From an uncultured Bacteroidales bacterium (GTDB lineage Bacteria; Bacteroidota; Bacteroidia; Bacteroidales; Paludibacteraceae): a DNA stretch of 40,865 nucleotides. Below are positions 18,801 to 24,801 of the stretch, in pieces. The position numbers and the translations under genes were made by a program. Below the pieces are notes generated by a model. The model was not told the origin of the DNA, did not search any database, and saw nothing but the letters and a program-made list of their open reading frames with translations. The number at the start of each line of letters is the position of its first letter. The stretch's first letter is position 1. The stretch spans positions 1 through 40,865 of the forward strand of contig CAMHSB010000018.1 in the NCBI GenBank assembly GCA_946187695.1. The letters are read 5' to 3'.

Positions 18801-20375
18801 AGCACCGCTGAATCGTATTCTTTCGCCGTCCAAAGCGATGTGAATCTGGTGGCTAAGTTCACGCCGGTAACCTATACCATTACTTGGAAGAGCGAGAACG
18901 GAGGTAGCACATTGGAAACAGACGCTAACCAAGCATATGGTGCAACTACGGCATTTAATGGTGCAGAGCCGATGAAAGATGCTCATAGTTTCATCGGATG
19001 GACGACCGCTGCCAACGGTGAGGGTTCGTTCTATGCGAAGGGTGCTACTCCTGCCGTATCCGGCAATGCAACCTACTACGCATATTTCGCAGAGAATACA
19101 AGAAGCCTCGAAATTGGTGCTACAGGTAGCGAGACTCTGACAGAGGCTACGGATTATACCACCTTCACGATCACTTCGAATGGCGTGAATTCGGGTCAGT
19201 TGATCAATGCGAATAATCTGTCCTTGTTAGGTGAGGCAATCTTCAAACTGCAACCGGCAAGCGCAATCCCAGCTCGCACATGGTATGCCGTAGCGGCTCC
19301 GTGGCAGGTAAATGTACGTACCGGTATCTATGCGGACGGAAGAAAGTTGAATGTAGGTATCGACTTTGATATCATTGAGTTCAATGCCGAGTCGTATGCT
19401 GTCAACGAGACCGGCGAAGGCAATAAGAATATATGGAGATATGTAGAGGAGAACGGCGGCGTAATGATGCCGGGTAAACTCTATATGATCTACCTTGCTT
19501 CGGCACAATCGTCTCTTGAGTTCCATAAGACCGGCGGCGGCATCTCGACGACTACCTTGTCTCTCACCACGACCAGCGGTAGCGGCGATAAGGCGAACTG
19601 GAATGCGATTGCCAACCCGGCATTGTACCATGCGGACCTGAATATGACAGTAATTGCCGATGCTTCGCAAGATGTACTGCAATATATCAATGGCGGATAC
19701 ACCCCGACTTCGGCTTCCAATCTGATTGTGGGCGCTCCGATCTTTGTACAGGTCAACAATCCGCAATCTACGGTAAATGCCAATGTACATGGTGGAGCTC
19801 CTGCACCGTATCGTCGTGCACTGCAAACACAGACTGCAGCGAACCGCTTTGTCGTTGAGATTGCACGTAATGGCGTGATGAACGACCGTCTGATTGTTCA
19901 GACTGCTGATGAGAAGGATAATACCTACGTCATTGGTCAGGACCTCGCTAAGATGGGCGTTGGTACCAAGACCGCTCAGATGTGGATGGATCGCTATAAC
20001 ACGAAGCTCTGTAAGAACACCGTTGAGATGGTTAATGAGTCTGCCGAGTATCCGCTGAGCATCTATGCTCCGGCTAACGGAGAGTACGTGCTTACGGCTG
20101 CACAACATAGAGGCAATGAGGTGCTCTATCTCACGCGCAACGGCGAGGCGATTGCCAACCTCAATGACGGAGATTATACCTTGTTCCTCAACCGCGGTAA
20201 CACTTCGGAATATGGTTTGCGCGTAAGCGTACGTAAGGCTCCGCAAGTAACCACCGGTATTGACGAAGCTGTCGTAGATGCACAAGGCAAGATCCGCAAA
20301 GTGCTTGTGAACGATAAGGTATTCATCATCCGTGGTGATAAAGCATACTCAATCGATGGTCAAATGGTAAAATAA
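12846..20375 (+). CDS. Giant exported beta-helix / InlB-repeat surface protein (2509 aa)
   Basis: Residues 1-27 form a signal peptide (MMKMKKLLLKLSMLLFVLGM, ending in WGQ). Residues 100-225 hold two copies of a 70-residue Trp/Gly/Ala helical unit (RWDAGYNEGLNAA; GYNAAYDWYTAGH). NDGWYFTGWS follows near 278, then an Ig-like region near 340-455. About 466-830 is beta-helix-like, with recurring GGT/GGA turns. About 900-1160 is a block shared with the second giant protein (GDWKGGS, FPLTHYYIQNIESP). Residues 1469-2082 hold eight Listeria-Bacteroides (InlB B-type) repeats, with endings such as VTSDVTYTATF. The last 420 residues end in GKIRKVLVNDKVFIIRGDKA and a short Gly tail, possibly a cell-envelope sorting region. 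No enzyme motif was seen. It probably acts as an adhesin or matrix protein; this is inferred. Codon use is more A/T-ending than in the ribosomal genes. Confidence 0.9.
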   Translation: MMKMKKLLLKLSMLLFVLGMSVNEAWGQISLGDIDLQNPATWFYVNLEAKVSTPACGSNPGLVKLNYTNTKRQQDNPWITGTKPVNPYKDAAEIEEDLNEKWQNAFYAGDGAAASYEEKPDYPTAEESEGWTEAQITAAATGFTTGWDWAKAGHDYSNYPQNPYTRQADLKGRWDAGYNEGLNAAENGQEKQTPDVSGLDSDQAQALIAGYNAAYDWYTAGHYLNTITGESVEEYQTAWGASANLNGYALVHMEGVDSVLNGMFSSYAYFEAKVQENDGWYFTGWSFTEGESDLGGAVDTDTPSDKGKLFKIFPADDPGWANKSQEYVYATFKPVMVANYAVNGTIDLIPGNGNSGNNTVIFDVQGDRVSADDFTASVASSATEGYAGHGSCVASVALVNGQIVVTVTYTASDAASGIYRANVTLASKSGCSSLTAPMYVRVSAAAGSQASLYNGKAEPANFVKAGTLAAMISEATAEQTVALNADYGDMVIISNDVTFDLNGYELSNNLVVSGGNVTLAYSKFGGKITKTVAVQSGATLTLNGGTIEVNGNGSLSNPADAVVAVNVANGGKLIQNGATISATALTCYAIGINVDGEAEVKDGSITVHAGMTAAFAAQVSATGKLTTTGGAFNASVNQSHNPSANPADQSTWSNAYAVYVTATAGEAIIKGGTFYSTSSYDGAFAVCALATFGKLTIEKGAVVSAHTVSSDPVAYAVGTMGDADLTVNGGRFSATYVDAEQVKPCPPFLCADFANIDFKAGTIKSNTVFVREEGMFPKTMTLVEPRLYNLTYKGKDYLDGYRYLAVRDGLDAKEYGMQAARIGTTGYSSIVDAIAYANNNTNKDVVIILQNDDVLPAGYYTIPSKTMLIIPTKNEQETGNTIIPRISSTGGAAEYVQPTAYVTLTVAPGANIDVHGTIEVSGTQRSSDESYASLPYGPCGFVNMQEGSRMTMQDGSELRAWGFIIGKGETDVRRNATVREQFQMGDWKGGSTSFGMLDDPRRVFPLTHYYIQNIESPFKYHPGAVLSTTTSVSATFGGIAVTASANDIKVVGVSGRDAAMFLMDNEADADNTWVRKWYDVENDLQVYDVNNSAHIGSMVLDLGKLGNMPLVMNSGYFVLPITCNMKIHLLSGMMDFTQNTALLPGAEVEIDKESTVTVVKNNDNSVLSGSLYIYDADQWDKYAYDESANGGIKYTKPVKYAAGFGGQPTARADQFYNQEKLKDASINVHGSFAINEANCFLYTSEGGANIFSSNEDAGTFVFNEVGPTESTQEQVWQVKNRNEYNDGHYFTAAQLKNKEEHDPAFTQTTGYGVNSSLCYMDDEWRYRMFFDCYAADVNMATYVAQVAQYGNMQPLELGKAVEHIYIKPQEWVEISGIAAINYDENPYDPYLESVTGNADHTFSDAAGAGRLFIKMDNCQWWEVEKKDNLYHCIHPENDTYYYWVDEVIDKHGSENHEDWDVTPGYWAEQKFTITWKNWNGDIIQTYSKAEESYVDNYEVTYGTMAEFLGTNPTRESNIDYTYDFTGWTPALGPVTSDVTYTATFTEKPRKYTIIFCQEGGVEIERQFLPHNEVPVCENTPTKPGHTLIWTPAIAAVTGDATYTATWVENPPTEYEITFFDYDGETELKKGYVNVGEMPVPPAQVNGKPATREFTYEFDHWSPAVEKVSATSIKSYTAVYREVAKTFPVNFYFEQQDAEHKIGATQFLEIGQTPVIPDDERLQKTEDNANVYQLVWTPQIQTVVGHAEDYTYNYVASYTSTPKQYSLTLKCTPSGAAVVTGARADYVYGATPTVTVKANTGYNFVSWSDGEPIGDPDEDGVYSREVTINGNIELTVVCECPDCDKSTIIWKNEAGDAELATDLVPVGSATIYHAATPTKENSLDGQYSYTFYGWTTEAYEGGMKYKNGMTPKVAAAEQTYTYYACFTPVIRQYNVALSSNIPNVCILVGSGTYKYSESAANATVIVSGYDAVNYTFDGWYKEGVRVSTAESYSFAVQSDVNLVAKFTPVTYTITWKSENGGSTLETDANQAYGATTAFNGAEPMKDAHSFIGWTTAANGEGSFYAKGATPAVSGNATYYAYFAENTRSLEIGATGSETLTEATDYTTFTITSNGVNSGQLINANNLSLLGEAIFKLQPASAIPARTWYAVAAPWQVNVRTGIYADGRKLNVGIDFDIIEFNAESYAVNETGEGNKNIWRYVEENGGVMMPGKLYMIYLASAQSSLEFHKTGGGISTTTLSLTTTSGSGDKANWNAIANPALYHADLNMTVIADASQDVLQYINGGYTPTSASNLIVGAPIFVQVNNPQSTVNANVHGGAPAPYRRALQTQTAANRFVVEIARNGVMNDRLIVQTADEKDNTYVIGQDLAKMGVGTKTAQMWMDRYNTKLCKNTVEMVNESAEYPLSIYAPANGEYVLTAAQHRGNEVLYLTRNGEAIANLNDGDYTLFLNRGNTSEYGLRVSVRKAPQVTTGIDEAVVDAQGKIRKVLVNDKVFIIRGDKAYSIDGQMVK

Positions 20376-20387
20376 GGAGGAATCATT

Positions 20388-20531
20388 ATGGAAAAGAAAC
20401 TATATAACAGCCCTCTTACTGAGGTGGAGAATGTAATAAGCACCGAGTTGATGCACTTGAATTCGCCAAGTCAAACCGAATTCCCGGGCGGTCCTGCCGG
20501 CGCACCCAAGCGCGATCCGAATTTGTGGTAA
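20388..20531 (+). CDS. Small protein (47 aa) coupled to the giant surface protein
   Basis: The product starts MEKKLYNSPLTEVENV and ends GGPAGAPKRDPNLW. No signal peptide or membrane segment. The start is 12 bp after the giant gene's stop, behind a full Shine-Dalgarno AAGGAGG (20374-20380) that overlaps that stop codon; such strong sites are rare in this window, which argues for real and coupled translation. A terminator follows directly. Short K-x-Y-x-x-P proteins of this kind occur widely in Bacteroidales as hypothetical proteins (from memory). The function is unknown; it could be a secreted peptide or a partner of the surface protein. Confidence 0.7.
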   Translation: MEKKLYNSPLTEVENVISTELMHLNSPSQTEFPGGPAGAPKRDPNLW

Positions 20532-20542
20532 GATCGATTATC

Positions 20543-20582
20543 AAAAAAATCGCATGTACAGAAATGTATATGCGATTTTTTT
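20543..20582 (+). terminator. Strong bidirectional terminator
   Basis: AAAAAAATCGCAT pairs with ATGCGATTTTTTT around a 14-base loop; the A run and T run make it work on both strands. It ends the giant-gene unit just ahead of the next promoter. Confidence 0.9.
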
Positions 20583-20592
20583 GCCCGAACGC

Positions 20593-20623
20593 TTGCGTAT
20601 GTCGGAAAAAAGCAGTACCTTTG
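20593..20623 (+). promoter_or_regulatory. Bacteroidetes-type promoter of the lnb-like operon
   Basis: -33 TTG (in CTTGCGTAT) at 20593-20595 and -7 TACCTTTG at 20616-20623 with a 20-bp spacer. The bases before the -7 box, AAAAAAGCAG, are shared almost exactly with the promoters at 24027 and 31803. The start codon is 22 bp downstream of the box. Confidence 0.88.
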
Positions 20624-20645
20624 CCGCGCGAAAAGATAGATTGCT

Positions 20646-21833
20646 ATGAATTATCATTGTAAAGTATATGGCATCTTGACGATGCTGGTGATGTCTGTTC
20701 TTATGTATGGGCAAGCAGACACCATATCCGTGGCGGAGCGCAATGCGGCGCAAGGGTTTAACGACACGATCGATCGCCTCGCCCCGGATTTCGTAACGGT
20801 GAGTTTATGTATCGCCGATCCGACAGATTATAAGGAGGATGCGTTGGGCACTTCCGGGCATGCCTTCTTGCGATTACAGTGTCCTACCTTCGATTTAGAT
20901 TATTGCTTTAGTTACGAGGGTGAGCGCGTAAACGACAACATGTATCGATATTTAAGTGGGAAAACCAAAATGGGTATGTTTGCTGTTCCTACTCCAGAAT
21001 ATATGGAGGATTATCGTCAATGGAATCGCTCCGTACATGAATACCGACTAAATATGCCGCCGGAGGCAGAACAGCGTCTTTGGGAGATCATGGACAATCA
21101 TCTGACTCAAGGCATTGTCTTACGTCAGGATTTGAATAAATACGGCTGTGCAATCACAGTAGTAAGATATGTGAAGCAAGCACTTGGCGATGAACCGATT
21201 ATTTATGCTCCTAACCCTGAGATGGAGCATATGACGCGCCGAGAGATAGGTTATCGTTCGCTGGTTAATCATCCGTGGCTACGATTGACATCGATGATCT
21301 TTACGGACAATAAAGCTGATAAGAATCTGCCCATCGATGAGAAACTGATTATCCCGGCAGATTTGGCAGCAGTATGGCAACAAGCCACCCTAAACGGTCA
21401 GCCATTCGCTACTTATGTAGGAGATATCGTAGAAGGAGCACCATTGGATAATAGTAAGCCGTGGTTCACTCCGATATTGGCGACTATCTTGATTCTCCTG
21501 ATCACTATCGGCTTTGCTTTTACGCGCTATCCATATTGGGATTGGTTTTTGCTGGGCATACAAGCAATTTTCGGTTGTGTGTTACTATTCTTATGGATAG
21601 TCATGCGCGAGTTTGGCGGCGCAGCCTATATTATGATGGTGCTCTTCAATCCGCTACCGCTGATCTTTTGGCGTTGGAGACGCTATTGGTCACTGCCTTA
21701 CGCAATAATCCTCCTGATAGGAACTATTGTGTTACTCTGTCTTCCGCATATGTTGGTTGATCCGGCTATCTTGGTACTGACATTGGCATATATCGTTCTT
21801 TTTGCAAAAGACACCGTTAAAGAGCAAATATAA
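20646..21833 (+). CDS. Lnb-like (DUF4105) membrane protein
   Basis: A 395-residue protein with an N-terminal signal or membrane segment (ILTMLVMSVLMYG), an extracytoplasmic domain to about residue 275 and then about five hydrophobic segments. The domain carries GTSGHAFLRLQ (His72) and NKYGCAITVV (Cys168), the pattern of the DUF4105/Lnb N-terminal domain, in which Cys and His are the proposed catalytic pair. Enterococcal Lnb moves an acyl chain within lipoproteins to give the N-acylated lyso form. The same reaction is possible here, but other acyl or cleavage roles cannot be excluded. It heads an operon with a condensation-like gene 8 bp downstream, which ties it to acyl chemistry. Confidence 0.8.
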   Translation: MNYHCKVYGILTMLVMSVLMYGQADTISVAERNAAQGFNDTIDRLAPDFVTVSLCIADPTDYKEDALGTSGHAFLRLQCPTFDLDYCFSYEGERVNDNMYRYLSGKTKMGMFAVPTPEYMEDYRQWNRSVHEYRLNMPPEAEQRLWEIMDNHLTQGIVLRQDLNKYGCAITVVRYVKQALGDEPIIYAPNPEMEHMTRREIGYRSLVNHPWLRLTSMIFTDNKADKNLPIDEKLIIPADLAAVWQQATLNGQPFATYVGDIVEGAPLDNSKPWFTPILATILILLITIGFAFTRYPYWDWFLLGIQAIFGCVLLFLWIVMREFGGAAYIMMVLFNPLPLIFWRWRRYWSLPYAIILLIGTIVLLCLPHMLVDPAILVLTLAYIVLFAKDTVKEQI

Positions 21834-21841
21834 AATCTCCA

Positions 21842-22984
21842 ATGTCAAATATCCAATCTCAAATATCCTATCCCCTTTTGCCATATTCACAGCTTGTTTT
21901 CGATATGCTCAAAACGAATCCCGAGATATATTACTCGAGGCTCGGTATGAGAGTATATAAACGAGAAGTGGATGTGGAGCGATTGAAGAATGCGTTTGAA
22001 CAAGTTCTTCGCAACCATACGGTCTTCTCCATGCGTGTGGATGGTGACGGGAAGCAGGAGTATTGTCCGTCAGATGATATATGGCATGGGCAATATTATT
22101 CAGTTGATTTCCGCGATGAAGGAGAATATGTGCGGATAAATCTGGTTTATAACCGTATCTTAGGCGATGCACTGAGTGGATATGTGTGGTTAAATGATTT
22201 CTATTGTGCCTATCAGGGACTACCCGTACAACCGGATAACTACCTTGAGTATCTTGTGCGCGTTGAGCAAGAGAAACAATCTATCCGCTATATCGCTGAT
22301 AAGGAATGGTTAGAGCGTGAGTATGGCAATGTGACCTGTCCCGTTCATCCGCATACGGATGTTCCTTTGGAGATTCCCTGTGTTCCAAAGGAAGGAACGT
22401 TATTGGAAGATTATAGCGATTTGAGAGAGAAACTGAATGCGTTGGGAAACGAGCAACTCCTTCCGTTGACTGCTATTTTCTCTTTGGCATCTGCATTGGC
22501 AATCATGGAGTATAATGGCACAGACGAGGCAGCACTTACGTGGGCATACGACGGACGTGAGACAGTTGAAGAACAGCATATCTATGGTAGTCTCCATCGC
22601 GATATCCCGTTTCGTACTCGAAAATCTCTAATCGAGAATCGAGCATCAGCTATTCGACTCGCTCGTAAGCAGTATCGCGAGGGAATAGCGCATAGCATAT
22701 ATCCTCTAACGTTGACCAGGCCCTATACGGGCATTTGGAACTATGCGCTTAATGTTTTGGTGCAGCCTTCATTGGAACAAATATTAAAAAACTGCCCGTT
22801 TGTGATAGCGGTGGTGGAGTCGAATGAAGAGCCGCAGGTAGCATACGCTTTGCTGGATGTGGAGATATATGATGAGGCTCAATTTTACATCAACTATCGT
22901 TATTCCGCCACACATTACAAACCCGAATCGATACAAAAATTCGCAGCATTAGTACATAAATATGTTGAATGGCTTATTGGCTAA
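21842..22984 (+). CDS. Degenerate condensation-domain-like (acyltransferase family) protein
   Basis: A 380-residue protein with the two-lobe layout of NRPS condensation and related acyltransferase domains. The N-terminal lobe has YPLLPYSQLVFDML and LKNAFEQVLRNHTVFSMRV, typical of the first C-domain segment. Where the active-site HHxxxDG is expected, it has YNRILGDALSG: both His are replaced (Asn104, Arg105) while Asp109 remains. It is therefore either inactive, uses another base, or serves as a binding partner. No signal peptide; likely cytoplasmic. It overlaps the next gene by 23 bp, so translation is coupled. A role in joining an acyl-carrier-bound chain to an acceptor is suggested by the neighbouring ACP, KS and ligase genes, but is unproved. 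Confidence 0.75.
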   Translation: MSNIQSQISYPLLPYSQLVFDMLKTNPEIYYSRLGMRVYKREVDVERLKNAFEQVLRNHTVFSMRVDGDGKQEYCPSDDIWHGQYYSVDFRDEGEYVRINLVYNRILGDALSGYVWLNDFYCAYQGLPVQPDNYLEYLVRVEQEKQSIRYIADKEWLEREYGNVTCPVHPHTDVPLEIPCVPKEGTLLEDYSDLREKLNALGNEQLLPLTAIFSLASALAIMEYNGTDEAALTWAYDGRETVEEQHIYGSLHRDIPFRTRKSLIENRASAIRLARKQYREGIAHSIYPLTLTRPYTGIWNYALNVLVQPSLEQILKNCPFVIAVVESNEEPQVAYALLDVEIYDEAQFYINYRYSATHYKPESIQKFAALVHKYVEWLIG

Positions 22985-23999
22985 ATATCCAGATTTGTGT
23001 GCTTCGCTGGAAAAGGAATTGCAGCGCGCAGCAAAAGAGAATCCGCATTTGGAGACCAATCCCGTGCGGACGATAGCGCAGTGGTGCGCCTATGTGGAGC
23101 GTTTCGCGCATTGTATGCCGTGGCAAGCGATGGATATAGGTGAAGACCATTCGTTCTTCCGCCGCATTGACCAGAACATCGGCTATTTCTATTTTCTATT
23201 AGGTGACTTGCAGTACGAGCCGCGCATAGCGCAATGGCTCAAAGAGTACAACATTGCCTGGGGAGAATGGCTCAGCAGTTCGGAGAGCTGGAATGACGAA
23301 TATTATCAACTCGCGCGCACGGACAAACGCTTCGAACTCGATACCGATCGCTACGAATCGCCCGATAACTGGCATAGTTGGAATGATTTCTTTGCGAGAA
23401 GATTGAGAAAACCATACACCTTACACCATACACCTTACACCTTTATCAGTCCTTGCGACGGAGTTATCGCCGAAGAAGGACTGATAAAAACCGCTTCAAT
23501 AGCCAACTGGCTTGATTTGTTGGGCGACAGCCCGTATCGCGAGACCTTTGCAGGAGGCGAAACGACCCATATCGTCCTCGATGTCTTTGACTACCATCGT
23601 TTCCATATGCCGTGCGATGGTACGGTATTGGATTGTCGCACGATTCAAGGCATCCACGCCGGAGGCGGTGTCATCATCTGGGACGAAGAGCAGGGTAGGT
23701 ATCGCTATGATCAATGCGGTGTGACGGATTTCCAGATGCTCGAGACGCGCGGCGTGCTCGTTCTCGATACCAATGACTTCGGCAAGATCGCCATCGTTCC
23801 CGTCGGTGTCCAACAAGTCAGTTCCGTTGTGTGGACATTTCCAAATCACCAATCACCAATCACCAATCACCAATTAACTCAGGGCACTGAGTTAGGCAAA
23901 TTCCTCTTTGGCGGCAGCGACGTCGTTCTTTTCTTCGAACCCGGTCGTGCCCCGCGTATTACCCCCAAATCCGTCAAAGTGGGCGAAAAAATCGCCTAA
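22962..23999 (+). CDS. Phosphatidylserine-decarboxylase / PsiD-like pyruvoyl decarboxylase
   Basis: A 345-residue protein. Residues 1-135 are a helical N-terminal region like that of PsiD-type decarboxylases. The catalytic domain follows: SWNDFFARRLRKP, SPCDGVIAE (Asp166), FDYHRFHMPCDGTV (His212 and His215), RGVLVLDTNDFGKIAIVPVG and ELGKFLFGGSD. In this family the chain is cut before the Ser of the final motif (here Ser319), which becomes the pyruvoyl cofactor; all key parts are present. Family members decarboxylate phosphatidylserine or free amino acids, and the N-terminal region favours the amino-acid type. No membrane anchor is seen. Two heptad repeats sit inside the coding region, in surface loops (residues 151-161 and 295-305). 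The start overlaps the previous gene. It may supply an amine. Confidence 0.82.
   Translation: MLNGLLAKYPDLCASLEKELQRAAKENPHLETNPVRTIAQWCAYVERFAHCMPWQAMDIGEDHSFFRRIDQNIGYFYFLLGDLQYEPRIAQWLKEYNIAWGEWLSSSESWNDEYYQLARTDKRFELDTDRYESPDNWHSWNDFFARRLRKPYTLHHTPYTFISPCDGVIAEEGLIKTASIANWLDLLGDSPYRETFAGGETTHIVLDVFDYHRFHMPCDGTVLDCRTIQGIHAGGGVIIWDEEQGRYRYDQCGVTDFQMLETRGVLVLDTNDFGKIAIVPVGVQQVSSVVWTFPNHQSPITNHQLTQGTELGKFLFGGSDVVLFFEPGRAPRITPKSVKVGEKIA
23413..23440 (+). repeat. 7-bp repeat (CATACAC/CTTACAC) x4 inside the decarboxylase gene
   Basis: CATACAC and CTTACAC alternate, two of each, between the FFARRLRKP and SPCDG motifs. It encodes YTLHHTPYTF in a loop that varies in the family, and resembles the intergenic heptad arrays. 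Confidence 0.8.
23844..23871 (+). repeat. 7-bp repeat AATCACC x4 inside the decarboxylase gene
   Basis: Four exact AATCACC units lie just ahead of the catalytic GGS motif and encode NHQSPITNHQ. A 7-bp unit is not a codon multiple, so the reading frame was kept only because the total inserted length fits. Confidence 0.85.
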
Positions 24000-24003
24000 A
24001 CTC

Positions 24004-24034
24004 TTGCGTATATCAAAAAAAAGCAGTACCTTTG
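24004..24034 (+). promoter_or_regulatory. Bacteroidetes-type promoter of the fabG-KS-ACP operon
   Basis: -33 TTG (in CTTGCGTATATC) at 24004-24006, 20-bp spacer, -7 TACCTTTG at 24027-24034. It begins only five bases after the decarboxylase stop and is followed at 24058 by the fabG start, so the biosynthetic locus has at least two transcription units. Confidence 0.88.
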
Positions 24035-24057
24035 CGGCGCAAAGGTATTTATTTTAT

Positions 24058-24801
24058 ATGAAACGATATGCATTAGTAACCGGTGCAAGCCGTGGAATAG
24101 GACGAGCCATCGCCATTGAGCTGGCGAAAGACGGCTGCTCGATCCTCTTGAATTACAAATCCAATCATGCTGCGGCTCAAGAAGCTAAGCGCCTCATCGA
24201 GCAAGCCGGAGGCGAAGCAGAACTCATGCCCTTTGATGTCAGCCAACCGGATGCCATTAATGCGGCTCTCGATAAGTGGTTCGCCGCTCACCCGGATGAT
24301 TATATCGACGTGCTGGTTAATAATGCCGGTATAGTGGACGACGAAATCATGCTGATGATGGAGCCGGAGCAATGGCATCGCGTGATAGACGTGAACCTCA
24401 ACGGTTTCTTCTATTGCACCCGTCGTGTGATAGAAGGAATGGTGATGAATCATCACGGGAGAATTATAAATATTTCTTCCATCAGCGGACAAGCAGGTTA
24501 CCCTGGTAAAGTTAATTACTCGGCAGCTAAGTCAGCTATGATAGGAGTGACAAGAGCTTTGGCGACCGAGTTAGCTCCACGCCATATAACAGTTAACGCC
24601 GTATCACCTGGACTTACTGAAACAGATATACTAAAACAAAGTCGAGAATATACTCGTCCTGAATTTATGGATGTTAAAAACTATCCTATGCGCAGACTTT
24701 GCAGACCGGAGGAAGTTGCCTATTTGGTTAGTTTCCTTTGTAGTAATCGCTCAGACTATATATCAGGACAGGTAATAGGTATTAACGGAGCCGCATTATG
24801 A
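24058..24801 (+). CDS. 3-oxoacyl-ACP reductase (FabG-like SDR)
   Basis: A 247-residue short-chain dehydrogenase. TGASRGIG (residues 8-15) is the NAD(P) site and NNAG is at 88-91. The catalytic tetrad is Asn113, Ser141, Tyr154 and Lys158 (in YSAAK). The ending, VSFLCSNRSDYISGQVIGIN, is FabG-like. It would reduce the beta-keto group made by the downstream ketosynthase. I place the start at ATG 24058, after the promoter; the frame is open further upstream, but that would run through the promoter and the previous gene. It shares an ATGA overlap with the ketosynthase gene. The second half has much more A/T-ending codons than the first. Confidence 0.9.
   Translation: MKRYALVTGASRGIGRAIAIELAKDGCSILLNYKSNHAAAQEAKRLIEQAGGEAELMPFDVSQPDAINAALDKWFAAHPDDYIDVLVNNAGIVDDEIMLMMEPEQWHRVIDVNLNGFFYCTRRVIEGMVMNHHGRIINISSISGQAGYPGKVNYSAAKSAMIGVTRALATELAPRHITVNAVSPGLTETDILKQSREYTRPEFMDVKNYPMRRLCRPEEVAYLVSFLCSNRSDYISGQVIGINGAAL

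Noticed and set aside
23908..24057. Upstream extension of the fabG frame
   Set aside because: It overlaps the end of the decarboxylase gene and a good promoter; the TGASRGIG motif is at the right distance from ATG 24058.
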